A DNA stretch of 64,000 bases, taken from positions 496,001 to 560,000 of the forward strand of contig NZ_JACLZK010000001.1 in NCBI RefSeq assembly GCF_014253065.1. The letters run 5' to 3'. Shown in pieces: positions 1 to 7,695 of this stretch; the first letter of the stretch is position 1, and the number at the start of each line of letters is the position of its first letter. The notes below the pieces were generated by a model, which saw only the letters and a program-made list of their open reading frames with translations, did no database searches and was not told the DNA's origin. The position numbers were made by a program, and so were the translations under genes. This DNA comes from Campylobacter massiliensis (GTDB lineage: Bacteria; Campylobacterota; Campylobacteria; Campylobacterales; Campylobacteraceae).

Positions 1-16
1 TTTGAAAGGAAGTTAA

Positions 17-955
17 ATGAAAACTACATCTTTGGCATTAGCCGGGTTGCTTTTCGCGTCTGCGCTGGGCGCAAAGGAGTTCGTATCTATCGGTACGGGA
101 GCGATGACTGGCACGTATTATCCGGTCGGCGGAGCAATATGTCGCCTCGTAAATAAAGACCCGCAAATGAAATGCTCGGTGCAATCAACCGGCGGCTCCG
201 TCTACAACGTAAATAACGTGCTAAAAAAAGAGCTAAATTTCGGCTTCGTCCAAAGTGACGTGGTTTATGATAAATTTAACGGCGTAGGCAAATTTGACGG
301 AAACGGCGATCAAAATCTGCGCGCGGTCGTCTCGATCTACCCTGAACTTCTCGCATTCGTCGTCTCAAAATCAAGCGGCATCGGCTCGATAAACGACCTT
401 GAGGGCAAAGCGATCAACGTCGGTAACCCTGGCAGCGGCAATGAAATGACCGCGCTTGGCGTGTTTAAGGCATTTGGCTTTGACGAGAAAAAGCTAAAAC
501 ATCACGGCGTTTTAACTGCTGGCGAATGCCCGCACGCGCTAAAAGATAAGAAAATCGACGGCTACTTCTACATGGTCGGCCACCCGACGGCCAACATCAC
601 CGACGCGGCAAACTCGCTACCTATCGACATCGTGAACATCGAGGGCGAGCAGGTCGATAAGATGATAGCTGCGATGCCGTATTTTGCCAAAGGCACGATA
701 CCAAAAGGCACCTATGAGGGCGTGGATCACGACGTAAAAAGTATCGGCGTTAAAGCCGTACTAGTAACCGACAAGGGCATGAGCGACACTGCGGTGGCCG
801 CGGTCGTAAAGGCTATCTTGGATAACTTCGACGAGTATAAGAGCCTGCACCCCGCACTCGCATCGGTTACCAAAGAGAGCCTAGTAGAGGGGCTTTCTGC
901 ACCTTTGCACCCGGCTGCTGAGGCTGAGTTTAAAAAAGCCGGCATAATAAAATAA
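17..955 (+). CDS. TAXI-family TRAP transporter solute-binding protein
   Basis: Periplasmic substrate-binding subunit of a TAXI-type tripartite (TRAP) transporter, which captures an organic acid-like ligand and hands it to a membrane permease. The 312-residue protein starts with a signal peptide (about residues 1-19, cleavage after ALGA). The family signature follows directly, SIGTGAMTGTYYPVGGAIC at residues 24-42, and then the STGGSVYNV segment typical of TAXI proteins. Length is normal. The ATG has an AAAGGAAG ribosome site just upstream. The fused TRAP permease gene follows on the same strand after 352 bp and is the obvious partner. The ligand cannot be read from sequence; TAXI systems elsewhere are often linked to glutamate or other dicarboxylates. 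Confidence 0.93.
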   Translation: MKTTSLALAGLLFASALGAKEFVSIGTGAMTGTYYPVGGAICRLVNKDPQMKCSVQSTGGSVYNVNNVLKKELNFGFVQSDVVYDKFNGVGKFDGNGDQNLRAVVSIYPELLAFVVSKSSGIGSINDLEGKAINVGNPGSGNEMTALGVFKAFGFDEKKLKHHGVLTAGECPHALKDKKIDGYFYMVGHPTANITDAANSLPIDIVNIEGEQVDKMIAAMPYFAKGTIPKGTYEGVDHDVKSIGVKAVLVTDKGMSDTAVAAVVKAILDNFDEYKSLHPALASVTKESLVEGLSAPLHPAAEAEFKKAGIIK

Positions 956-963
956 ACCAGCTT

Positions 964-1000
964 AGCCGCGTGGGTTAAATTTGACCTGCGCGGCTTGCTT
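964..1000 (+). terminator. Hairpin after the TAXI gene
   Basis: AGCCGCG (964-970) pairs with CGCGGCT (989-995), followed by TGCTTTTT. It sits 9 bases after the stop codon and could end or attenuate transcription before the permease gene. The 18-base loop is long for a strong terminator. Confidence 0.5.
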
Positions 1001-1037
1001 TTTAAATTTAAAGGCTTGTTTTTAGTTTTTGAGGATT

Positions 1038-1109
1038 TAAAATTTGACGCTTTGCTAGCTTGTTTTTGGGCAGTGAGTTTACTTTAGCCGTATCAAGCGT
1101 CAAATTTTA
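1038..1109. repeat. 15-bp perfect inverted repeat in the TRAP spacer
   Basis: Within the 352-bp non-coding stretch 956-1307, bases 1038-1052 are exactly complementary to 1095-1109, with 42 bases between them. The arms contain the genome's common AAATTTGACG word. No gene is visible in this stretch. An RNA from here would fold into a long stem-loop between the binding-protein and permease cistrons. Confidence 0.7.
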
Positions 1110-1307
1110 GATTTGGCTCATGCGCGAATTTTCGGCTGATTTTTTTGCCGTTTGCAAAACCCGTATCTTTACGGCGTGAGGTTAAATTTGTAAGCAAATT
1201 TTGAGGCGCTGGAAAAGTAGGTCAAATTTGAAAAATCAAAGCCCCGGTTTACGCGGGTAATATCGCCGAATTTTAGAAAATTTAAGAAGGTCAAGAAAAG
1301 AGCAAAT

Positions 1308-3407
1308 ATGGATAAAAATTTAAACGATACACGAACAAACACTGAGCCGGCGCAGGAAAAGGAGGAATTCGTCGAGGTAAAGACGCGCGAGATAAACTCG
1401 AGCTTTTATATTTATTTTACGAGCATCATCTGCTTTGCGTGGTCGGTTTTTCAGCTTTATATCGCGTATTTTCCGATGAACACGACGATGTCGCGCTCGG
1501 CGCACCTTGCTTTTGCTATCTGTTTGCTGTTTTTGCTCTATCCGCTTAAAATTCACAAAAAAGCCCACTCCAGCCTGCCGTTTTACGACATCGCGCTTTG
1601 CGTTTTGGGTACGCTAGCCGCACTCTACCCGCTCATAGAGTTTTACGCTCTAGCGCAGCGTCCCGGAGACTACACGAGCTTTGATATAGCCGTATCCTGC
1701 GTCGCCGTGGTCGTGCTGTTTGAGGCGGGTCGCAGGATCATCGGCCCGGCACTTCCTATCATCGCAGCGATATTTTTGGCGTATGATTATTTCGGTCAAT
1801 ACATGCCGGACATCATCGCGCACCAGGGCGCTAGCCTAAACAAACTCGCCGGCCACATGTATCTTACGACCGAGGGCGTTTTTGGCGTGCCGCTTGGCGT
1901 TAGCGTGAGTTTTATCTATCTTTTCGTCTTGTTCGGTTCGCTTTTGGAGCGCGCGGGAGCGGGGCAGTACTTTATAAATTTAGCCTTTGCTTTGCTTGGT
2001 AAATTTCGCGGCGGACCGGCGAAAGCTTCGGTTATCGCGTCAGGACTAACTGGCATGGTGAGCGGCAGCTCCACGGCAAACGTCGTAACGGTTGGAACAT
2101 TTACGATCCCGCTGATGAAAAAGGCGGGTCTAACTAGCACCAAAGCAGGCGCGATCGAGGTGGCCGCAGGCGTAAACGGACAGCTGATGCCGCCTATCAT
2201 GGGCGCGGCGGCATTTATCATCGCCGAGTTTTTGGGGCTTAGCTACACAAACGTCATGATCGCGGCCGTGATTCCGGCATTCGTGTGCTATTTGTCGTTG
2301 TTTTTCATCGTGCACCTTGAGAGCTGTAAGCTCGGGCTAAAAGGCATGGAGCAGGGCGCCGGTATATCTAAGCTTAAAATTTTCGTGAGCGGTCTGCACT
2401 ATCTTATCCCGATTTTGGTTTTGCTCTATACCTTGTTAATCGCAAACGAATCGCCGATTTCGGCGGCTTTTAACGCTATTTGCGTGCTATTTTTGATCAT
2501 CCTTTTCCAAGAGCCGGTCAGAAAGATAGCTCACGGCGAGGACATCGGCAAAGAGGACTTTATTATAGGCTTTGCGGATATATTTTGGGCGATGGTGACG
2601 GCGGCTAAAAGCATGACTACGATCGCGATAGCTACGGGTCTAGCCGGCATCATCGTTGGCTCGATCTCGCTAACGGGCGTCGGTCAAGTGCTATCTGAAG
2701 TCGTGGAAAATTTAGCCGGAAACAACATCGTGCTGATCTTATTTCTCACGGCGATAATGTCACTGATACTAGGCATGGGCTTGCCGACGACGGCAAACTA
2801 TATCGTCGTTAGCTCGCTAGTCGCGCCGGTGATTTTGTTTTTGGCGCACAAAAACGGCTTTCTCATACCGGCCATCGCGGTGCATCTTTTCGTCTTTTAC
2901 TTCGGTATTCTAGCCGACGATACGCCTCCGGTCGGCATCGCGGCATACGCTGCGGCCGGTATCGCCAAAGCAAACCCGGTAACCGTGGGCGTGCAGGGCT
3001 TTTTCTACGACCTGCGCACGACGATTTTGCCGTTTTCGTTCGTGTTTAACAACAAGCTGCTTTTGATAGAGAGTGTAAACTCGGCCAACCCGAACGATGC
3101 CAAAGGCATAGTGTGGATAACAAATCCGCTCGAGATGGCGCTGATTTTCGGTACGGCGCTAGTGGGTATGTTTGCCTTTTCTTCGGCGCTTCAAGGGTAT
3201 TTCGTTAAACGCGTAAGCATGCTCGAGCGCGCGCTACTTTTGTGCGTAGTGCCGCTAACTTTGGTGCCTAATATGTGCGCCAAGTACATCCCGTTTATCC
3301 CAAACGAATACGTTTCTTACGCGATCGGCGTGTCGCTTTACGCGGCGTTATTTGCGTTTCAGTGGATACAAAATAAAGCGGAAAAGAGAGTCGGCGTAGG
3401 CGCTTAA
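1308..3407 (+). CDS. TRAP transporter fused permease (DctQ-DctM type)
   Basis: Inner-membrane component of the TAXI-TRAP transporter, with the small (4-helix, DctQ-like) and large (12-helix, DctM-like) permease domains in one 699-residue chain, as is usual for TAXI systems. The first ~45 residues are hydrophilic. Four membrane segments follow to about residue 175, then the DctM core with GMVSGSSTANVVTVGTFTIP near 245-265, the conserved glycine/serine-rich TRAP motif. A second typical motif, GMGLPTTANYIVVS, lies near 490-505. A ribosome site (AAGAAAAGAG) precedes the ATG. The pair with the upstream binding protein is complete. Uptake is expected to be driven by an ion gradient rather than ATP. 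Confidence 0.93.
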   Translation: MDKNLNDTRTNTEPAQEKEEFVEVKTREINSSFYIYFTSIICFAWSVFQLYIAYFPMNTTMSRSAHLAFAICLLFLLYPLKIHKKAHSSLPFYDIALCVLGTLAALYPLIEFYALAQRPGDYTSFDIAVSCVAVVVLFEAGRRIIGPALPIIAAIFLAYDYFGQYMPDIIAHQGASLNKLAGHMYLTTEGVFGVPLGVSVSFIYLFVLFGSLLERAGAGQYFINLAFALLGKFRGGPAKASVIASGLTGMVSGSSTANVVTVGTFTIPLMKKAGLTSTKAGAIEVAAGVNGQLMPPIMGAAAFIIAEFLGLSYTNVMIAAVIPAFVCYLSLFFIVHLESCKLGLKGMEQGAGISKLKIFVSGLHYLIPILVLLYTLLIANESPISAAFNAICVLFLIILFQEPVRKIAHGEDIGKEDFIIGFADIFWAMVTAAKSMTTIAIATGLAGIIVGSISLTGVGQVLSEVVENLAGNNIVLILFLTAIMSLILGMGLPTTANYIVVSSLVAPVILFLAHKNGFLIPAIAVHLFVFYFGILADDTPPVGIAAYAAAGIAKANPVTVGVQGFFYDLRTTILPFSFVFNNKLLLIESVNSANPNDAKGIVWITNPLEMALIFGTALVGMFAFSSALQGYFVKRVSMLERALLLCVVPLTLVPNMCAKYIPFIPNEYVSYAIGVSLYAALFAFQWIQNKAEKRVGVGA

Positions 3408-3422
3408 AGCCTGCGCTTTTTT
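3394..3422 (+). terminator. Terminator of the TRAP permease gene
   Basis: GCGTAGGC (3394-3401) pairs with GCCTGCGC (3409-3416, one G-U pair), loop of 7, then TTTTTTA. The stem overlaps the stop codon of the permease gene. Confidence 0.75.
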
Positions 3423-3563
3423 ATTCTGCGACCGTTACTATCTCTTAAAATTTAGCCTAGTTTTTTTGTTTTGCATTTTGTAAATTTAAGTTGGCGTTGT
3501 AGTGGGAAAGAAAGATAAAATCGGGTCAAATTTGATTGCTAAATTTAACCCGAGTAAGGAAAA

Positions 3564-4046
3564 TTAAAGTCTTTTTGAGCGTTTTAGATCGCTTGCGAAT
3601 TGGCATCCGAGGCTATCGCCTATCTTGCACGCTTTTTCAAAAAGAGCGTAGGCCTCTTTAAATTTTTTCTCCTCTAGCAGATACGATCCCGCAGTCGCGC
3701 ACGAAAAGCCGTCGCCAAGCTCGCAGCCTTTATTTAGCAGCGCGCGCGCTTTTTCTTTGTCGCTAGACACGTATATCCCGCCGGCGCCCGAGCAGGCCTC
3801 TTTTGAGCCAAGCTCGCAGCCTTTTTCATATAGCTCAAGCGCTTTTTGACCGTCCGGCAAAATGTCCTTGCCCAGCTGATAAAGCGCGCCTAGTTTTGCG
3901 CAGGCTAGGCCATTGTTAGCGTCGCAGGCGGCCGCAAATTTTTCGCGAGCCGTTACGAATTGAGAGCTCTCATAGGCTTTGACGCCGTCCTCAAAATCGC
4001 CGCCCAGAGCAAAAACCGCGGCGACTAGCATTAGAAGTTTTTTCAT
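3564..4046 (-). CDS. Sel1-like repeat (cysteine-rich TPR-type) protein
   Basis: A 160-residue, probably exported, helical-repeat protein. It opens with a short hydrophobic signal (MKKLLMLVAAVFALG). Three to four Sel1-type repeats follow, each with the G..LGC..... pattern and paired cysteines (CDANNGLAC, CELGSKEAC, CELGDGFSC, CKIGDSLGC). This spacing resembles the Hcp family of Helicobacter, where each pair forms a disulfide in a helix-turn-helix. Such proteins act as protein-binding scaffolds in the periplasm or are secreted; no enzymatic motif is seen. Stand-alone gene, convergent with the TRAP operon. The SD-like AAAGGGAG lies 7 bases before the ATG. Confidence 0.85.
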   Translation of the reverse strand: MKKLLMLVAAVFALGGDFEDGVKAYESSQFVTAREKFAAACDANNGLACAKLGALYQLGKDILPDGQKALELYEKGCELGSKEACSGAGGIYVSSDKEKARALLNKGCELGDGFSCATAGSYLLEEKKFKEAYALFEKACKIGDSLGCQFASDLKRSKRL

Positions 4047-4091
4047 TATCTCCCTTTAAATTAAAAATATTCTATTTTAGCATATTTAAAA

Positions 4092-4913
4092 TTATTTTTT
4101 GTTTAGCCGTTGTTCCCGCGTTTTGAAATCAGGCATGAGCTTTACGATGAAGTCATAAAAGCTTTTTTGATGGTGGGGGTAGATCAGGTGGGTAAGCTCG
4201 TGAAGCACGACGTATTCGACTAGCTCGGGGGCTTTTTTGATCAAATTTAGGCTTAAATTTATATAGCCTTTGCGCGAGTTGCAGCTACCCCAGCGAGTGG
4301 TCATTTTGCGCACGACGACGCGGTTTATTTTTCGGTTTACGGTAGGAGCGAATTTAGCTATAAAATGCCCGTAAATACGCCTCGCAAAAGCTTTTTTGTA
4401 GTTTTCTAGCGCAGCTAAACTCGCGGCGTAAATTTCGCCGTCAAATTTACGTCCGTCCGCGCTAGCAAATTTAACCTCGCTAGGCTGCGCGTTAAATTTA
4501 ATCCCGTCAAATTTGCCGTCAAATTTAGCGCCGTAAAGGTGCGGGTCTAGCCCCTCTGAGCTCAAATTTAAGCCGTCAAAAACTCCTGAGTCGCTTGTAA
4601 AACGTATCAAATTTACGCCTTTTAAATTCGGTTCGAATTTTATGCGGTAAACCTCGCCTAGTAGCTTAAACTCGTCCTCGCGCGGCAAATTTGCTAGCGT
4701 CTTCTTGTGAGCCGATTTTAGCCATTCGTAGTGTTTTTGCACGAACTCTAGCGCATATTTTTGCTCAGCGTAAAAGGGCAGCGAGACCGAGATTTCGCCT
4801 GATTTGGCGACCTTTAGGCGAGTTGTTTTTACGTCTTTTTTAAAATTTAGCGCGACGTCAAATTCGCCGCATTTTACGCTAACGGTTTTTACACGAGGCG
4901 TTTTGACTGCCAT
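4092..4913 (-). CDS. YgjP-type zinc metallopeptidase (DUF45, SprT-like fold)
   Basis: Predicted cytosolic zinc-dependent metallopeptidase of the YgjP/DUF45 family. The active-site motif HELTH is at residues 238-242, with a third likely ligand H248 in HHQKSF. The upstream RWGSCNSRKGYINLS block is the family's other signature. The ATG at 4913 is preferred because GGAG lies 11 bases upstream; a GTG at 4934 is in frame but has no such site. It overlaps the end of the MATE gene by 25 bp, implying co-transcription. Oddity: residues about 100-162 form a low-complexity insertion with repeated KFDG/KFD units, encoded by a cluster of eight AAATTT words. The function of bacterial YgjP proteins is poorly known. 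Confidence 0.85.
   Translation of the reverse strand: MAVKTPRVKTVSVKCGEFDVALNFKKDVKTTRLKVAKSGEISVSLPFYAEQKYALEFVQKHYEWLKSAHKKTLANLPREDEFKLLGEVYRIKFEPNLKGVNLIRFTSDSGVFDGLNLSSEGLDPHLYGAKFDGKFDGIKFNAQPSEVKFASADGRKFDGEIYAASLAALENYKKAFARRIYGHFIAKFAPTVNRKINRVVVRKMTTRWGSCNSRKGYINLSLNLIKKAPELVEYVVLHELTHLIYPHHQKSFYDFIVKLMPDFKTREQRLNKK
4430..4614. repeat. Cluster of eight AAATTT words inside a coding region
   Basis: AAATTT starts at 4430, 4443, 4467, 4494, 4509, 4521, 4564 and 4609, most within TCAAATTT context. The cluster encodes the KFDG-rich insertion of the YgjP-type peptidase. A hexamer is expected about once per 4 kb at random. Confidence 0.8.
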
Positions 4914-6208
4914 TTTCTGCTTCTCCAGCGCCACGTATTAACAAGACCGCGCAGCCACTCATCGGCGGTAAATCCGATCCAAACGCCGATGATACCCATG
5001 CCCTGCACGATGCCTAGATAGTATCCTAGCGGCAGGCTCACGCCCCACATAAACACCGCGCCAGTCATCAGCGGAAATTTAGCATCCCCACTCGCGCGCA
5101 GGGCGTTTACGATGACGATGTTAAACGTTCGTCCTGTCTCAAGCGCGATAGAAAGGGTAAAAAGCGGCAGCATGACAGCCTTTAGCTCCTCGGTCAAATT
5201 TAACCGCTCCATGATCTCAAATTTGGCAAAATACGCCGCCAAAACCACCGCTAGAGTCGCGATAAAGCCGATACGAAGCGCGCGGAAAGTGCGCGAGTAG
5301 GCCTCGTCAAATCTCATCGCGCCGACTAGGTGACCGACGATGACTTCGTTTGCCACGCTGATGCTGGCTCCGCAAAGTAGGATTAAAAGCGTGATCTGAA
5401 AGTAAATGGTCTGCACGTTTAGGCTAGCCTCGCCCATGCTCGCTACAAAGCCGAAAGCCACCATATACTGCGCCATCCAGAGCAAATTTTCGCCAGCGCT
5501 CGGAAGCCCGACGGATAAAATTTTACGCAAGATCGCAAACGGCAGGCTAAATAGACGTTTAAAGAAAATTTTGACTTTGGCGTAGCGAGTCAGTATCAAA
5601 AATAGTACGATAACGCCCACTAGACGCCCCACGACGGTCGAAACCGCGACGCCGTAGAGGCCGTAGTTTGGCAGTCCTAGCCAGCCAAAAAGCGCGATGG
5701 CGTTGCCGCAAAGGGTGATGACGTTCATGAGTAGGGAAACTAGCATAACGGCGGTGGCGAAGTTGTAGACGCGAAGCACGGCTGCTAGCACCATGCCGAT
5801 ACCGTCAAAAGCAAGCGCTACGCCTAGCATGTGCAGGTAGCCAAAACTCTCCTGTCTAAGTTGCTGCGGGACGTTTAAAAGCTCTAAAATTTCAAATCCG
5901 AAAAAGTAAATAAAAACCGCGCTGCCAAGCCCGATGATCGTGTTAAACGTGATGCTGGCGTGTACGACGCGTTTGGCTAGGTTGTGATTTCGCGCGCCTA
6001 GAGCCTGCGCGACCACGACCGAACAGCCCACGCTAAGGAAGCTAAAAATGGTCATAAAAAGATCCATTATCTGGTTGCCAGCACCCATGGCGCCGACTAG
6101 ATGGACGCTGACTTTCGTCACCATGTAGGTGTTTATGATGAGCGTAACGAAGTGCAAAAACATATCTAAAAATATCGGGATAGTGAGCTTTTTGAGCGAT
6201 AAATTCAT
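4889..6208 (-). CDS. MATE family efflux transporter
   Basis: Integral membrane antiporter of the MATE/NorM family, expected to exchange Na+ or H+ for organic cations. The 439 residues carry about twelve hydrophobic segments in two similar halves. The N-terminal half has the typical start (LTIPIFLDMFLHFVTLIINTYMV) and VAQALGARN near 70; the C-terminal half has ANEVIVGHLVGAMRFDEA near 285-300, the matching MATE repeat motif. Length is normal. The first ATG is used, with a weak AAGAGAA ribosome site. Substrate cannot be deduced. The YgjP-type peptidase gene starts inside its 3' end. Confidence 0.92.
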   Translation of the reverse strand: MNLSLKKLTIPIFLDMFLHFVTLIINTYMVTKVSVHLVGAMGAGNQIMDLFMTIFSFLSVGCSVVVAQALGARNHNLAKRVVHASITFNTIIGLGSAVFIYFFGFEILELLNVPQQLRQESFGYLHMLGVALAFDGIGMVLAAVLRVYNFATAVMLVSLLMNVITLCGNAIALFGWLGLPNYGLYGVAVSTVVGRLVGVIVLFLILTRYAKVKIFFKRLFSLPFAILRKILSVGLPSAGENLLWMAQYMVAFGFVASMGEASLNVQTIYFQITLLILLCGASISVANEVIVGHLVGAMRFDEAYSRTFRALRIGFIATLAVVLAAYFAKFEIMERLNLTEELKAVMLPLFTLSIALETGRTFNIVIVNALRASGDAKFPLMTGAVFMWGVSLPLGYYLGIVQGMGIIGVWIGFTADEWLRGLVNTWRWRSRKWQSKRLV

Positions 6209-6372
6209 AAATTCTCTTTTGTAACGTGGATTTTAGATAACTCGCGATTATATCCAAATATAAATTTAAAGCGTTTTAAGGCGGAGCGGCGTGCTTTGCG
6301 GGCGAGCGGGCATAATCTTTTTATTAGCTTAATCAAGTATAATTGAGAAAATTTAATCTAAACGGATATCAA

Positions 6373-7686
6373 ATGCACAAAACAAATTTCACGTCACGCT
6401 GGGCGTTTATCATCGCTTGCGTGGGTTCGGCTATCGGTATGGCCAACGTCTGGGGATTTCCTTATAAGGTCGGTACGAACGGCGGCGGCGCGTTTTTGCT
6501 CGTTTATCTGTTTTTTGTCGCGATATTTTCCTATGTCGGACTTTCTGCTGAGTACGCTATCGGCAGACGCGCCAAAACCGGTACGCTAGGCTCATACGAA
6601 TACGCGTGGAAGAGCCGAAACTGGGGCACTTTCGGTAAAATTTTAGGCTGGATACCGCTGGCTGGCTCGATGTGTATCGCTATCGGCTACGCAGTCATCA
6701 TCGCGTACGTTTTAAAGGCGCTATTTCAGGCGATCACGGGCTCGCTGATGACGGTGGATACGAACACTTGGTTCGAGTCCTTTGCGCTTTCGTCCTATTC
6801 GGTCGTGCCGTTTCACTTTATCGTCGTTGCGGGCACGCTATTTACGCTATTTTTCGGCGCACACAGTATCGAAAAGACAAACAAAATCATGATGCCGCTT
6901 TTTTTCGTGCTATTTTTTATCCTAGCTATCAGGGTGGCGTTTTTAGACGGAGCGTTTGGCGGGTATAAATTCGTCTTTCACAGCGACTGGGGCAAGCTAG
7001 CCGATCCTATGGTGTGGGTAACGGCGATGGGACAGGCCTTTTTCTCGCTATCTATCACGGGCTCTGGTATGATCGTCTACGGTGCGTATCTTTCAAAGGA
7101 CGAAGACGTCGTCGACAGCGCGCAAAAGACGGCGATCTTTGATACGATCGCGGCGATGACGGCGGCGCTTGTTATGCTGCCTGCGGTATTTGCTTACGGC
7201 ATGGATCCTGCGGCGGGGCCTGGGTTACTTTTCGTAACGCTGCCTAAAATTTTACAAGACATGCCTGGCGGTCAAATTTTCGCGATTATTTTATTTACGG
7301 CGGTGATTTTTGGCGGCGTGACCTCTCTGCAAAATATGTTCGAAGCAGTCGCCGAGTCAATAATGCACAAATTTCCTAAGCTAAAGCGCGGCGTCGTACT
7401 AATCGCGCTTTGCATAATATGCTTTGGTATCGGCGTAAATATGGAGGCCATAACTAGCTGGGGGCCGTGGATGGATTTCGTGTCGATCTATATCATCCCT
7501 ATCGGCGCGGTGATCGGCGCGGTGTCGTGGTTTTGGGTTATCAAAAAAGAAGAGATCATGGACGAGATCAACACTGGCGCGGCAAAAAAGCAAGGCGCGT
7601 TTTGGTATTTTACGGGCAGATATATATACGTGCCGATGGCGCTTACGCTTTGTATCATCGCACTTAGCATGCATATCTCGTTTTAA
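6373..7686 (+). CDS. Neurotransmitter:sodium symporter (SNF) family transporter
   Basis: Sodium-coupled amino-acid-type symporter with the LeuT fold. The protein opens with FTSRWAFIIACVGSAIGMAN, the bacterial SNF signature, in which the unwound helix-1 region binds Na+ and substrate. It then shows about eleven membrane segments, consistent with the shorter bacterial members (about 437 residues from the chosen start). ATG at 6373 is chosen because homology begins directly after it; a TTG at 6343 would add ten unsupported residues. Upstream, TATAATT (6338-6344) is a plausible -10 element. The ABC-F gene begins 9 bases after its stop, so the two may share a message. Substrate unknown. Confidence 0.92.
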   Translation: MHKTNFTSRWAFIIACVGSAIGMANVWGFPYKVGTNGGGAFLLVYLFFVAIFSYVGLSAEYAIGRRAKTGTLGSYEYAWKSRNWGTFGKILGWIPLAGSMCIAIGYAVIIAYVLKALFQAITGSLMTVDTNTWFESFALSSYSVVPFHFIVVAGTLFTLFFGAHSIEKTNKIMMPLFFVLFFILAIRVAFLDGAFGGYKFVFHSDWGKLADPMVWVTAMGQAFFSLSITGSGMIVYGAYLSKDEDVVDSAQKTAIFDTIAAMTAALVMLPAVFAYGMDPAAGPGLLFVTLPKILQDMPGGQIFAIILFTAVIFGGVTSLQNMFEAVAESIMHKFPKLKRGVVLIALCIICFGIGVNMEAITSWGPWMDFVSIYIIPIGAVIGAVSWFWVIKKEEIMDEINTGAAKKQGAFWYFTGRYIYVPMALTLCIIALSMHISF

Positions 7687-7695
7687 AGGGCGCGC

